Shown here: positions 39,965 to 49,542 of the stretch, in pieces
Numbering within the stretch: position 1 is the stretch's first letter
Layout: the number at the start of each line of letters is the position of its first letter
DNA from: a virus
Reading direction: 5' to 3' (one strand)
Virus record (IMG/VR): IMGVR_UViG_3300028829_003739
Span: 1-64,000 of that record
Length of the DNA: 64,000 bases
Made by a program: the position numbers and the translations under genes
Notes under the pieces: generated by a model
What the model saw: only the letters and a program-made list of their open reading frames with translations
Databases searched by the model: none
What the model was told of the DNA's origin: nothing

Positions 39965-42900
39965 TGAAATTTATAAAACAGGAAAGTAGTGAAGAAAAGA
40001 AAGGTTTACCTGGTGGTAGAAATGAAACGTTAACTTCTATTAATAAAACAACTTCAGTTGAATCAACGAGTGATGATTACGAAGAAGTTGAACTTACTGA
40101 TGAAGAGATCGACTTTTATAAATCACAAGGTTTCTTTGTTGAAGAAATAGAACCTACAATTGAAAAAGAATTTGATCTTCAATTACCACATAAGGAGCAC
40201 AAAGATCACAAAGGTATTGAAGCTCATGGTGATGTACATATTAACCCTGAACATATTATGGGTCATGCTAGCATAGGAACAGATAAAGTTAATATTGACT
40301 TTTTAGGTTCAACACCAACTTCAGCTCAAGAAAGAAAATATCATCTTGGGAATATTGCAAGTAATTTAAATTATAAAGTAAATGATAACCTTTCTTTATC
40401 AGGAGGATTAAATTTAGAACCACATAAAAAACCTCAAGTAAATGTAGGTTTAAAATATAAGTTTAATGAAGGTGGTGAGTTTGATAAAGAAGAATATGGA
40501 TGGCAATACAAAAAAGAAGGTGACAAATATTTAACTAGAAAATCTGGTGATACAGATTGGATTACCGCTACAGGAGATCCTTTGAATCATATTAAATCAA
40601 AAGTATATGGTGAGATAGTACAAAACTTTGATCCTTCTGTTGTTCAATCAAGTTCTAAAAGTCAAAAAACTAAAGTTAAAAGTAAAGAAATACAAGATAT
40701 ACAGAATGAACTTTTAGATAATGATTATTATTTAGGAGGTTATGGTGCTGATGGTATAGACGGAGAATTTACACAAGATGCATTAGCAGCATATCAATCA
40801 GGTATATCTTCAGAAGACTACAATAAACAGTTTGGAAATACTAAACTTCCTAATAGTAATATAACTGTACCAAATACTATTATAAATAATACAAATGGTA
40901 TAAAAAATCCAGTAGCACCTACTTTATCAGAAACTGCTCAACAATCTCTTAATCAAAACATTGAAGCTGATTTAGAACAAGACTCTGATGTAGACCCTTT
41001 AGTTACATCAAAGACATCTAAAAAAGAAGAAGAAAAAGGTGTTAGAGTATTTTCAGAAGAAGGTGACTACTTTGAATTAAGTTCTGTACCAGATTTAGAT
41101 GACAGAATATATCAACACGCAGATGATTTTATTATAGAAGATTTTGACAATAGTCGTAAATACTATGGAGGTACTGAATTTAGCAACCCCGAACAAAAAA
41201 AAATACATAAACAATTTAAATATATAGATAGAAAAACAGGCGGTAGTTGTTTAGCAGGAGCATTAAATTGTAATTCAGATTTCGTATCTGTAAGAGCAGG
41301 TGCACCATCTATAAGACAATTAATGGAAGATCATGATAATTGGGTTAGAGCTGATTTATCTAAATATTCTGTAAAGAGTGGTGACTTATTGGATAGTGAA
41401 AATTCTTATGAACATACTAAAGGTTATGATTCTTGGGAAATAGGTGACGCTTTAGTAGGCGAAGGGTTAGCAAAAGATTTATGGGTTGTATCAGATGAAG
41501 AAGCTAAAAATGTAAATAAGCATATACCTGACAGCTTCCGAAAATTAATAGATGAAGGTAGAATACCGGTAGGAACTATGTTATTTCAAGGTACAAGTCT
41601 TCATGATGGTTATACAGGTTATACTTCAAAAAAGGATGGGAACAGAGCTAGACATTCAATGACTGTAGTAGGTTTTGATAAAGATGGTACACCATTAGTT
41701 TATGAAACAGGTAACTTAATGAGAATTGATGATACGAAGTATGGTGGACATAACTTTGTAATGAATAGAATGATTGTACCAAATGGTTATGAAAATTATA
41801 CATTTGAAAACTTAAAAAAAGGTAAAGCAGAAAGATATAAGCAATTAGGTTATGATGCCAATCCTGAAGAGATTAAGTACACTGATAATAAAGAATATAA
41901 GCCCTACGTTAATGGCATGAAAAAAGCTATGCATAATGTAGAATATAAAGTAGCAAATGATTATGATATTGATAAGTCAGTAATGGATAAAATTTCTAAT
42001 AGGGTTATTGGACATGCTGCACAAGAAAGTAATTTTAATAATCAGGGTGAAGATACTAAACCTTTTTTTAGTACTAATCCAAGTCATTTATTTATGGGTA
42101 GCGGTATGAAAATAGCAACAGAAGGTTATTTGCAAGATTTAGGTAAAGGTGCTCTTAAACTGGGATATGATCTATTTAATATAGAAGAGGAAGGTGGTGT
42201 TTATGATTATCAGGTGCAAATGCAAGCTTTAAAAAATCTAAAAAATAAAAACATTAACCCATACGCTATAGGAAAAACTAAAAAAGCTGATGGTACATCA
42301 AGAACTTTATTAGATGAAGAGTTTAATAAATTAAGAGAATCTGGAGATTATCCAAAACCTGATAAAGATTATGGCAATTATACATCTTCAACAGGACCTT
42401 TGCAAATAAAAAAAGTACCGTCTTATGTTACAGAAACGTTTGGTATAAGTAAAGGTGATCTTTATGGATCTAATATAGACGATAATAAAGAACTAGGAAA
42501 TAGTAGTATTGCAGCTTTAGTTTTACTAACTGAAAATTATAAAAAATATAAAGCTAAGTATCAAAATAAGTATAATTTAACTGATGATGATTTAATTGAT
42601 ATTGCTTCAATAGCTTATAATAGTGCTAGTAAACCCAATAATGATAAGTTTATAGAAACATATATAAAAAACAAAGAACTAGCTGATGGATACTTATCTA
42701 AAGTACGAAGATTTGAAGCAGCTTATACAAATACAGAAGATCTATATAATAAAGGTTTTACTGAAAAAATAAATTTAGCTCAAACTAAACCTGTTCAAGA
42801 ATCTCCGACAGAGCAATATGTTATGATGCAAGAGCCAAAAATTAATATGTTCAGATCTGACGGAACAATTGATACATCAGGCTTAGGTTCAATCTTTACT

Positions 42901-43056
42901 GAGGTTAATAATAAACCTAATCCGTCTACAAATGAACAACGTTTTCCTTATGTAGCATCATTAGAAAAAGGAGGAGAGTTTGTTGATATGGAACTTACCG
43001 AAGATGAAATAAAAGCTTATATAGCAAAGGGATACAGGATAGAAGAATTAGAATAA
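39964..43056 (+). CDS. Multidomain tail cell-wall hydrolase (PG-binding, papain-like peptidase, lytic transglycosylase)
   Basis: A 1,030-residue virion enzyme that likely opens the peptidoglycan during DNA entry. The order is: an acidic tag-like motif (EEVELTDEEIDFYKSQGFFV, about 40-63); a beta segment resembling outer-membrane barrel strands (about 100-165, NDNLSLSGGLNLE, QVNVGLKYKF); a peptidoglycan-binding domain (about 243-279, IQNELLDNDYYLGGYGADGI); a papain-like/CHAP-type region with C429 (GGSCLAGAL) and H564 (RHSMTVVGFDKDG); and an SLT-type lytic transglycosylase with E688 (GHAAQESNF), STGPLQI about 809 and SIAYNSA about 882. The C-terminus repeats the tag (ELTEDEIKAYIAKGYRIEEL). It starts in a TAATG overlap with the muzzle gene. 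Confidence 0.82.
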   Translation: MKFIKQESSEEKKGLPGGRNETLTSINKTTSVESTSDDYEEVELTDEEIDFYKSQGFFVEEIEPTIEKEFDLQLPHKEHKDHKGIEAHGDVHINPEHIMGHASIGTDKVNIDFLGSTPTSAQERKYHLGNIASNLNYKVNDNLSLSGGLNLEPHKKPQVNVGLKYKFNEGGEFDKEEYGWQYKKEGDKYLTRKSGDTDWITATGDPLNHIKSKVYGEIVQNFDPSVVQSSSKSQKTKVKSKEIQDIQNELLDNDYYLGGYGADGIDGEFTQDALAAYQSGISSEDYNKQFGNTKLPNSNITVPNTIINNTNGIKNPVAPTLSETAQQSLNQNIEADLEQDSDVDPLVTSKTSKKEEEKGVRVFSEEGDYFELSSVPDLDDRIYQHADDFIIEDFDNSRKYYGGTEFSNPEQKKIHKQFKYIDRKTGGSCLAGALNCNSDFVSVRAGAPSIRQLMEDHDNWVRADLSKYSVKSGDLLDSENSYEHTKGYDSWEIGDALVGEGLAKDLWVVSDEEAKNVNKHIPDSFRKLIDEGRIPVGTMLFQGTSLHDGYTGYTSKKDGNRARHSMTVVGFDKDGTPLVYETGNLMRIDDTKYGGHNFVMNRMIVPNGYENYTFENLKKGKAERYKQLGYDANPEEIKYTDNKEYKPYVNGMKKAMHNVEYKVANDYDIDKSVMDKISNRVIGHAAQESNFNNQGEDTKPFFSTNPSHLFMGSGMKIATEGYLQDLGKGALKLGYDLFNIEEEGGVYDYQVQMQALKNLKNKNINPYAIGKTKKADGTSRTLLDEEFNKLRESGDYPKPDKDYGNYTSSTGPLQIKKVPSYVTETFGISKGDLYGSNIDDNKELGNSSIAALVLLTENYKKYKAKYQNKYNLTDDDLIDIASIAYNSASKPNNDKFIETYIKNKELADGYLSKVRRFEAAYTNTEDLYNKGFTEKINLAQTKPVQESPTEQYVMMQEPKINMFRSDGTIDTSGLGSIFTEVNNKPNPSTNEQRFPYVASLEKGGEFVDMELTEDEIKAYIAKGYRIEELE

Positions 43057-43083
43057 ACATATGAGGTTTATTAATATGTAATT

Positions 43084-43104
43084 AAAATTTAGTATATTTA
43101 ATTA
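43084..43104 (+). promoter_or_regulatory. AT-rich promoter-like element
   Basis: AAAATTTAGTATATTTAATT, about 10-15 nt upstream of the ATG at 43114; the match is strong over AAATTTAGTATATT and weaker after. AGAAGGTG just before the ATG is one of the few SD-like sequences in the window. Confidence 0.55.
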
Positions 43105-43113
43105 GAAGGTGTT

Positions 43114-45897
43114 ATGAAAAAGAAAGTTAGAATATATAAAAACCCTGAGATGAAAAAGGGCGGTGATTTTAAACCTCATATGATGTATGATCCTAAAACA
43201 GGACAAGGGTATGAGGCTAAAACTATGGAAGATCATTTACGAATGAAAGAAATGGGATATCTCCATGATGATGAATTACCTAAGAAACAAATGGGAGCTA
43301 ATATACCAGCACCTAATTTTGATGTTAACTTAATGAAATCTATTCAAAAGGAAAGAACTCCTTTTTCATCATCATCCTTACAAAATGAAAGTACAGACGA
43401 GATAATTGAACAGCGTAAACAAACGTTTACTAATTATTTATCTGACAATAATACTAGAATCATGGCCGGTGAGGCAATGAATGAAGTAGTAGCAAATCTT
43501 GGAAAGAATGTAGATCAAGCTTACTTAGATAGAATTAATCAGTTAAGAGGTAATACAAATAATACAGGCTTACCAGCAAAACAAAATATATTTGGTAATG
43601 TTACAACTGGAATATATGGTGATGTAGCTACTAACCCTTTTGAATTATTTTCTAAAATGGGTAATAGATCTTTTACATCTAAACTAAAATTAAACTTAGA
43701 TGAAGATGAAAAAGATGCATACAAAAATTACTATAACCAGAGTAAGGAAAATCAATTAACTGCACAGAATAATTTTGAAAATGAAGTAAACCAAGGTGTT
43801 GCTGGTGGGTTCCAAGCATTTAATAATAGAATGCAAGAACTTAATGAAAAGTATCCTGATGGCAAGATACCTTTAAGTGAAAATATAAAAGCTACTAGTT
43901 CTATAGTAGGTAACAATGGTATTATTAATTTACCAGGTAATAGATATGGAGGATTAAAACAGTATGAGCCTGGCGGATCATCTGAAGATGAAAACAATGG
44001 TGCAACAGGAGTAACTGGCGTAACAGGTGTAACAGGTGTTACAGGAACAGTAGGTCCTGACGGTAATGCTACTGAAGTTATACCAAATATTAATTATAGT
44101 GACTATGGTTTAGGTACTACAGGAGCTGTAGGAGTAAATGATTATTATACTGCGCAACGTGATAATACTTATGTCAATTTACCAAATTTACCACAAACAG
44201 ACTTTGATGAAATAGCTATATCAGGTAATATAAATGAAGACATACCAATAAGTTTAGATAATACTGGTACTTATGAGGAACCTGAAGAAGAAGCTGTAAT
44301 TTCAACATCTGATAATAATACAACTAGTAATACAACTAATAATACAAAAGAAGTGCCAGCTGTAACAACAGAAGTAGAACCTGAAGTCGAAGTTGAAGAG
44401 CCTAAAGGTAATTATACTGAAGAATATTATAAAGAGATAGGTGCAAATGTTGATGAAGGTTCTAACGGATCATCAGAAAATGTTGATCCTGTTACAGGTA
44501 GACAGTTATATATGACTGACTATAAATATAAAGGTAGGAGATTTGGTAAAGGACCGAGAAAAGTTAAAATGAGTTTTGCTTTAGTTCCTGATCAAGTAGG
44601 TAACAGTGCAGAATCAAATATAGTAAAACAAGTAGACGCTAATAAAGTTACAGAACAACAAGTTGAACAGCAACAAAATAGAGTTGATTATGATGGTGAT
44701 GGTGTTCCAGATTCTTATCCTAAGAATCCAAATGCTACTGTTGATTATGACGGAGATGGTATTTTAGATTCTTATCCTGTAAGACCTGAAGACGCACCTG
44801 TAAGTACACCTGCTGTAACATCAAATCCTGCAACTGGAGATATAGTTAGAGATCAAAGTAATCGTGCTGCAATGGAAGCAAACTTATATGGTAATCAAGC
44901 TATAGAAGAAGAAGTTGAAACACCTAATATGTTTGGACCTACAAATCAAGCAGGGCCAATAGCAGGATCTACTGAAATGTTTGATCCGCAAAAAACTGAT
45001 GCTAATATAACTCGTAACCAGCTTGAACAAGAAGCTGATGCTTTAAGTGGTTTTAGAGATAATATAACGGATATGATGGATCAAGGCATTGTACCTTCAG
45101 GTAACTATAGATTTGACGGTCAACAAGCAGCAGTAGCTAAAGCTATTGAAGAAGCATGGTTAGAACAAGGTAAACCTTCTAAAGAAGATTTTGTAAATCC
45201 TTATCCTGATTTTTATATGTTTCCAGAAAACAATGCTGCAACAAATGCAAATGGTTCTTCAGCTCCAGCCTTAACACAAGGCAATGCAGTTTCTGCTCCT
45301 ACACCACAAACAGAAGATAGATATCAGATGTCAGAAGGTGAGCAGTATATGAGAAATCAAATGCAAAGACAAGACAGTAGAGCACCTAAAGGTTCATATG
45401 AAGCATACAATAACAGGTATGGAGGATTAAAAAGATTTAACCCAGGTGGAGAAGCAGATATAGCAATGCCTGAATTTAATACAGATTGGTTAAAAGCTGA
45501 TGAAGAAGGTAGAGGGCCATTAGATATTACAACTAAGATGGGTCCAACATTTGCTGATTATGTAGGAGGATTAGAAGGTACTGCTAGAAAGGGAGTATTA
45601 AACTTTATGAATAATAGAGAAGCAGATAGCTTAGAAGCTAGTTTACCTGGCACAAGTGCTGATGATATGTTTAAAGTAAGTGGAGCTGATTCTGGTAAAA
45701 ACTTAGTTAATGCTCAAGGTATTGGAGCAACATTTGATCCAAGAGGCGTTATGATGAGAGAACAATTTGACGGTGCATCGGGATATCAATATACTCAATA
45801 CGGAGGTTCAATTGAATCAGGAGGAGTATATGATCTTACAGAAAATGAAATACAAGAAATATTAAGATCTGGAGGACAGGTTCAATACTTAGATTAA
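43114..45897 (+). CDS. Large low-complexity internal/structural protein (927 aa)
   Basis: A 927-residue, mostly disordered protein. Visible elements in order: basic start MKKKVRIYKNPEMKKGGDF; NRYGGLKQYEPGG (276-288); collagen-like GxT triplets (about 296-319); a Thr/Asn/Glu-rich stretch; two calcium-type DxDGDG repeats (about 525-555); a second NRYGGLKRFNPGG (767-779); and a tag-like end (VYDLTENEIQEILRSGGQVQ). No catalytic motif. The repeated GG motifs and the end are shared with neighbouring large virion genes, which suggests a common sorting or assembly signal for cargo. Start ATG 43114 has a promoter-like element and SD-like AGAAGG. Confidence 0.68.
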   Translation: MKKKVRIYKNPEMKKGGDFKPHMMYDPKTGQGYEAKTMEDHLRMKEMGYLHDDELPKKQMGANIPAPNFDVNLMKSIQKERTPFSSSSLQNESTDEIIEQRKQTFTNYLSDNNTRIMAGEAMNEVVANLGKNVDQAYLDRINQLRGNTNNTGLPAKQNIFGNVTTGIYGDVATNPFELFSKMGNRSFTSKLKLNLDEDEKDAYKNYYNQSKENQLTAQNNFENEVNQGVAGGFQAFNNRMQELNEKYPDGKIPLSENIKATSSIVGNNGIINLPGNRYGGLKQYEPGGSSEDENNGATGVTGVTGVTGVTGTVGPDGNATEVIPNINYSDYGLGTTGAVGVNDYYTAQRDNTYVNLPNLPQTDFDEIAISGNINEDIPISLDNTGTYEEPEEEAVISTSDNNTTSNTTNNTKEVPAVTTEVEPEVEVEEPKGNYTEEYYKEIGANVDEGSNGSSENVDPVTGRQLYMTDYKYKGRRFGKGPRKVKMSFALVPDQVGNSAESNIVKQVDANKVTEQQVEQQQNRVDYDGDGVPDSYPKNPNATVDYDGDGILDSYPVRPEDAPVSTPAVTSNPATGDIVRDQSNRAAMEANLYGNQAIEEEVETPNMFGPTNQAGPIAGSTEMFDPQKTDANITRNQLEQEADALSGFRDNITDMMDQGIVPSGNYRFDGQQAAVAKAIEEAWLEQGKPSKEDFVNPYPDFYMFPENNAATNANGSSAPALTQGNAVSAPTPQTEDRYQMSEGEQYMRNQMQRQDSRAPKGSYEAYNNRYGGLKRFNPGGEADIAMPEFNTDWLKADEEGRGPLDITTKMGPTFADYVGGLEGTARKGVLNFMNNREADSLEASLPGTSADDMFKVSGADSGKNLVNAQGIGATFDPRGVMMREQFDGASGYQYTQYGGSIESGGVYDLTENEIQEILRSGGQVQYLD
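43999..44070 (+). repeat. Collagen-like GxT tandem repeat
   Basis: Eight Gly-X-Y triplets (GAT GVT GVT GVT GVT GTV GPD GNA) encoded by repeats of GGTGTAACA-like units. Such runs form triple helices in phage fibres. DNA repeats like this can also slip and vary in length. Confidence 0.7.
44686..44778 (+). repeat. Two calcium-binding-type DxDGDG repeats
   Basis: DYDGDGVPDSYP and DYDGDGILDSYP, separated by a 7-residue linker, resemble thrombospondin type-3 or dockerin-like calcium loops. Two copies give weak but clear evidence for metal-stabilised structure in the 927-residue protein. Confidence 0.65.
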
Positions 45898-45907
45898 ATA
45901 AGATACT

Positions 45908-48900
45908 ATGAAAAGGAAAGTAAAAATAACTAAACTACCTAAAAAGGTACATGGTGGTGAAACTAGAATGTTTGGCCCGCAAACTCCTCCAGTAGACAAT
46001 ACATCTAATCCTGGGCCAGGTTCTTATATAGGAGGAAATGATCCTAAAATTAAAACTAGAAGAACATTAAAACCTACTACAGAAGAGAATGCTAACTTAG
46101 AAGCTGAATTAGGAGAAACAGTAGTTACTAATTTAGATCAAGGTGGTATTCCTGAATTTTATAAGATAGGAGGTAAAAGACATTCTAGAGGAGGAACATT
46201 TTTAAATTTACCTGAAAACTCATTTATCTATTCTAGAGATAATAAAATGAAAATTAAAGATCCAGACATTTTAGAAATGTTTGGTAAGACAGGTAAAAAG
46301 GGATACACTCCTGCTGAATTATCTAAGACTTATGATTTAAATAAGTATAGAGAAATATTAGCAAATAATACATCTTCACCAAGAGCTATTGAAACTGCAG
46401 AAGCAATGATTCAAAATTATAATCTTAAGCTTGGTGCATTAGCTTTAGTTCAAGAATCTATGAAAGGATTTGAAAATGGTATACCTGATATAGCACAACC
46501 TTATTTACAATCTGTAGGAATAGATCCTTCTCAACTTGTTTCACCTCAGAATCCACCTACACAACAACAAGTAGAAATGGCAATGTTTGGTAAAGAAGTT
46601 TCTCCAAAAAAAAGGAGAGTAGCTGTATATAAGAAAGGTGGTCAAACATTATTATCAAGAGATGTTGAGTTACAAATGTTTAATAAAGGTGGTAACATTC
46701 CTAAAGATGATTTAGCTTATATAGATCAAATTATAGATTTTGAATTATCACACGGTGCAGCAGACGGTACAGGATTATCATATGAAGAATTTACAAAAAA
46801 TGGCGCAACAGATAGAGCTAGCGCAAGAAGATTTATATATGACAACTATGTAGTACCTAATCAAGATTTACCTATAGAATTAAGAAAGAGAGCTGTAGAT
46901 ATGCATCTTAATAGTGAAGATCCTAGAGGAGCTTTGTTAGAAGCAGCAGGTAAACTTGATGCTACAACTAAAGGAGCTTTATATAGAAATAAAGATGAAG
47001 TAACTAAATTAATAGCAGAAGAAAAAGGTATACCGGTTGAACAAGTAACTCCAGAAATTTATGATGCAAATCGTAGAAAACATTTAGGATTTGACGAAGG
47101 TAGATTAAATGCAGCCTGGGATAATAATAAAGCTGATGTTGTAAAACTATATAAAGACAAAGGTTTTGTAAATAGTTTTGATAAAGCAAAAGATAGAAGC
47201 TATCGAAATACTAATGGTGGTGTAGCTTATGATACGCAATACAAGTATAGGGTTGATATGTGGAACAAAGATGCTGCTAATTATAAAGATCCTTCATTAT
47301 ATAAAAATGCAGATTACAATGGTGGAGCACCTGTAATAGGAACAAGTAATACTTATGATACAAAATTAGTTGTTCCAGAAAATAATGCTCCAGCAGAAGT
47401 TGTAGAAGCTCCAGTTGTAACACCTGAAGCTACAATTGAACAGCCAGTTCAGGGACAACCTAATACTGAAATAAACGTTCCTAATTTTGTTCCTGATTTA
47501 TCTGGTGCAGGTAATCCTAATAGTATTCCTGCTAATAATATAGTAGACAGGCAATCACCAAAAGAAGGTGAAACAAGATCTGAATTTATGGGTAGAACAA
47601 TTGGAAATCCAGGTACCTTTGCAGATAACAGTGTTTGGAATGGAACTGAATTTGTAAAACCTAATGCACAAGTAGAAGAAGTTAACGTTCCTAAAACAAC
47701 AGGACGTACTACTAAAAAACAAAATATACCTGACGGTTCACAAATTCATAATCCTGAAGCAGCTAATTATAATCCTGACAATGTTAGAGCAGGACATTAT
47801 ATTAGAAAAGATGATGGTACATATGAAAAAGTAACTAAGGTTGTAAAAGAATCTCCTTACAGTGGAAGAAGTATTGAAGAGATAGATGAAAAATTAGGAG
47901 AGTCTAGAGAAGCATATGGTAGACTTGAGCAAAAATTATTGAATGATAAGGATTTACAAAATGCTATTGTAACTAAATATAAAGAAAGAATAGCTAACGC
48001 TAAACCTAATAAAGTATTAACTCAAGCTGATATAGATGCTGCTGCAGCAATGTCACCAGAAGAGATTATTAAAAATTATCTTGATGCTGAAAAGCAAATG
48101 ATGATTATTAATGCAACAGCACCAGAAGGTCAAAGTAAAGGTCATAGTAAATATGATAAGATAGGAGCTGATGGTAAGCTTGCTTATACTGATAAAGCTA
48201 CTTCATTAGGACTAAATCCTTTAAATCCTGCACAAGCTTTAGGATTCCAAGCAGTAACTAACAGTATGTTAGATTTAGGTGAAGATGAAAAGACTAAAGG
48301 TCTTGTAAAAGGAATTAAGATTGAGGGCTTAGGTTATAAAGGTGATGTTGGTAGAAAAGGTAGATCAGAAATTTCTTTAGACGATGGTATCATAGGTGAT
48401 CAAACTATAGGTCAAATAGCTACGTATTCAGATAATAAAAAATCATTTGAAACAGAAGCTTTACCTGATGCAGTTAATAAGACAAAAGAAGTCAAAACAC
48501 AAGATACACCGTTTAAAACTCCTACTCAACAACCAAAAAAATGGTGGACGCAAGATTTATTATCTACTGGTAATTTAGCAGGTATATATGCAGGTATTAA
48601 AAAATCTCCTGTTTATACTGCACCTTTAGCAACACCACCAGAAATAGATCCAACATTTGTTGACTTTAGAGGTACTGCTTCTAATATAGCTTCTAATGTT
48701 GCATCAGGACAAAGACAAGCTGCAACATTTGCAGGTCCACAAGCTTATAACGCAAGAGCTTCACAAATCTCTGCTAAAGCTGATGATCAAATTAGAAAAG
48801 CTCAAGCATTAGAATATCAAACTAATCAAGGAGCTGCAATGAAAGCTGATCAAATAAATACAATGACAGCTGCAAGGTTAGCTCCTTATATGCAAGCAAC

Positions 48901-49300
48901 TAATCAAAGAAGGTTTGATGCTCCTATTATAGCAGAACAACAATATAAAAATGCTAAAAATAAGGCAAGAACATCTTTAGTAGGACAAATCAATCAAGGT
49001 TTAACAAATGCTGGTAATACTGCTGCATTAAACGCAATGACTCCTAACTTCCAAGTAGATCCTGGAGGATTAAATATTAATAGAACAGGTGACATATATA
49101 AAACAGGTGTTGCTAATATAGATAAGAATGCTGCAGCACAGATGACATATGAAAAAGCATTTAACCAAGCAAAAAGTTTAAAGCCTGGAGCTTCAGGTAC
49201 AGAATTAGATAAAATTGCAAGGGGATTAATGGGTCAAGTTGAAGTACCTAATGTTGCAGATGCAACACAACTAATGTATCCAGGAGCAGCTAGAACATAA
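45908..49300 (+). CDS. Large virion protein with putative GH108-like muramidase domain (1,130 aa)
   Basis: It begins MKRKVKITKLPKKVHGGET, the same type of start as the 927-residue neighbour. About residues 88-115 hold GGKRHSRGGTFLNLPENSFI, a motif I recall from Bacteroidota phage internal proteins. Residues about 270-350 (YIDQIIDFELSHGAADGTGL ... LRKRAVDMHLNSEDPRGALL) resemble glycoside hydrolase family 108 lysozymes, with E279 as possible catalytic acid; this is a pattern match by eye. The last 200 residues are Ala/Gln-rich helices (DQIRKAQALEYQTNQGAAMK) as expected for an ejected internal protein. No signal peptide; probably packaged in the capsid or tail. Confidence 0.7.
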   Translation: MKRKVKITKLPKKVHGGETRMFGPQTPPVDNTSNPGPGSYIGGNDPKIKTRRTLKPTTEENANLEAELGETVVTNLDQGGIPEFYKIGGKRHSRGGTFLNLPENSFIYSRDNKMKIKDPDILEMFGKTGKKGYTPAELSKTYDLNKYREILANNTSSPRAIETAEAMIQNYNLKLGALALVQESMKGFENGIPDIAQPYLQSVGIDPSQLVSPQNPPTQQQVEMAMFGKEVSPKKRRVAVYKKGGQTLLSRDVELQMFNKGGNIPKDDLAYIDQIIDFELSHGAADGTGLSYEEFTKNGATDRASARRFIYDNYVVPNQDLPIELRKRAVDMHLNSEDPRGALLEAAGKLDATTKGALYRNKDEVTKLIAEEKGIPVEQVTPEIYDANRRKHLGFDEGRLNAAWDNNKADVVKLYKDKGFVNSFDKAKDRSYRNTNGGVAYDTQYKYRVDMWNKDAANYKDPSLYKNADYNGGAPVIGTSNTYDTKLVVPENNAPAEVVEAPVVTPEATIEQPVQGQPNTEINVPNFVPDLSGAGNPNSIPANNIVDRQSPKEGETRSEFMGRTIGNPGTFADNSVWNGTEFVKPNAQVEEVNVPKTTGRTTKKQNIPDGSQIHNPEAANYNPDNVRAGHYIRKDDGTYEKVTKVVKESPYSGRSIEEIDEKLGESREAYGRLEQKLLNDKDLQNAIVTKYKERIANAKPNKVLTQADIDAAAAMSPEEIIKNYLDAEKQMMIINATAPEGQSKGHSKYDKIGADGKLAYTDKATSLGLNPLNPAQALGFQAVTNSMLDLGEDEKTKGLVKGIKIEGLGYKGDVGRKGRSEISLDDGIIGDQTIGQIATYSDNKKSFETEALPDAVNKTKEVKTQDTPFKTPTQQPKKWWTQDLLSTGNLAGIYAGIKKSPVYTAPLATPPEIDPTFVDFRGTASNIASNVASGQRQAATFAGPQAYNARASQISAKADDQIRKAQALEYQTNQGAAMKADQINTMTAARLAPYMQATNQRRFDAPIIAEQQYKNAKNKARTSLVGQINQGLTNAGNTAALNAMTPNFQVDPGGLNINRTGDIYKTGVANIDKNAAAQMTYEKAFNQAKSLKPGASGTELDKIARGLMGQVEVPNVADATQLMYPGAART

Positions 49301-49353
49301 ACTTACAGGGTTTGATAAACTTGTATTATTTTTATAAAAATAAATAGAAAAAA

Positions 49354-49542
49354 ATGGCAACATATTTAAAAGGCGTAACAGACTATATACCAGAGGTGCA
49401 ACCTTTTACACCAAACTATAATTTATATGGTAAGGTATTAAGTTTCAAACAAGGAAAGTTTGATGCAGCATCAAAACAGTTGAGTAGTTTATATAGATTT
49501 ATCATTACAACAAAATTTAGATGCTGCAAAGGATGTATTTAA
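49354..49542 (+). CDS. Cargo protein, N-terminal part (frameshifted gene)
   Basis: The first 45 or so residues (MATYLKGVTDYIPEVQPFTP, KVLSFKQGKFDAASKQL) match the start of the crAss-like internal cargo protein family. The frame then runs into LYRFIITTKFRCC and stops at 49542. The correct continuation is in the +1 frame (see the next entry). Removing one base near 49495 restores SSLYDLSLQQNLDAAKD. Confidence 0.75.
   Translation: MATYLKGVTDYIPEVQPFTPNYNLYGKVLSFKQGKFDAASKQLSSLYRFIITTKFRCCKGCI

Noticed and set aside
43999-44070. Tandem repeat considered as a CRISPR array or iteron
   Set aside because: Repeat units are 9 bases, in frame and encode Gly-X-Y; no spacers.
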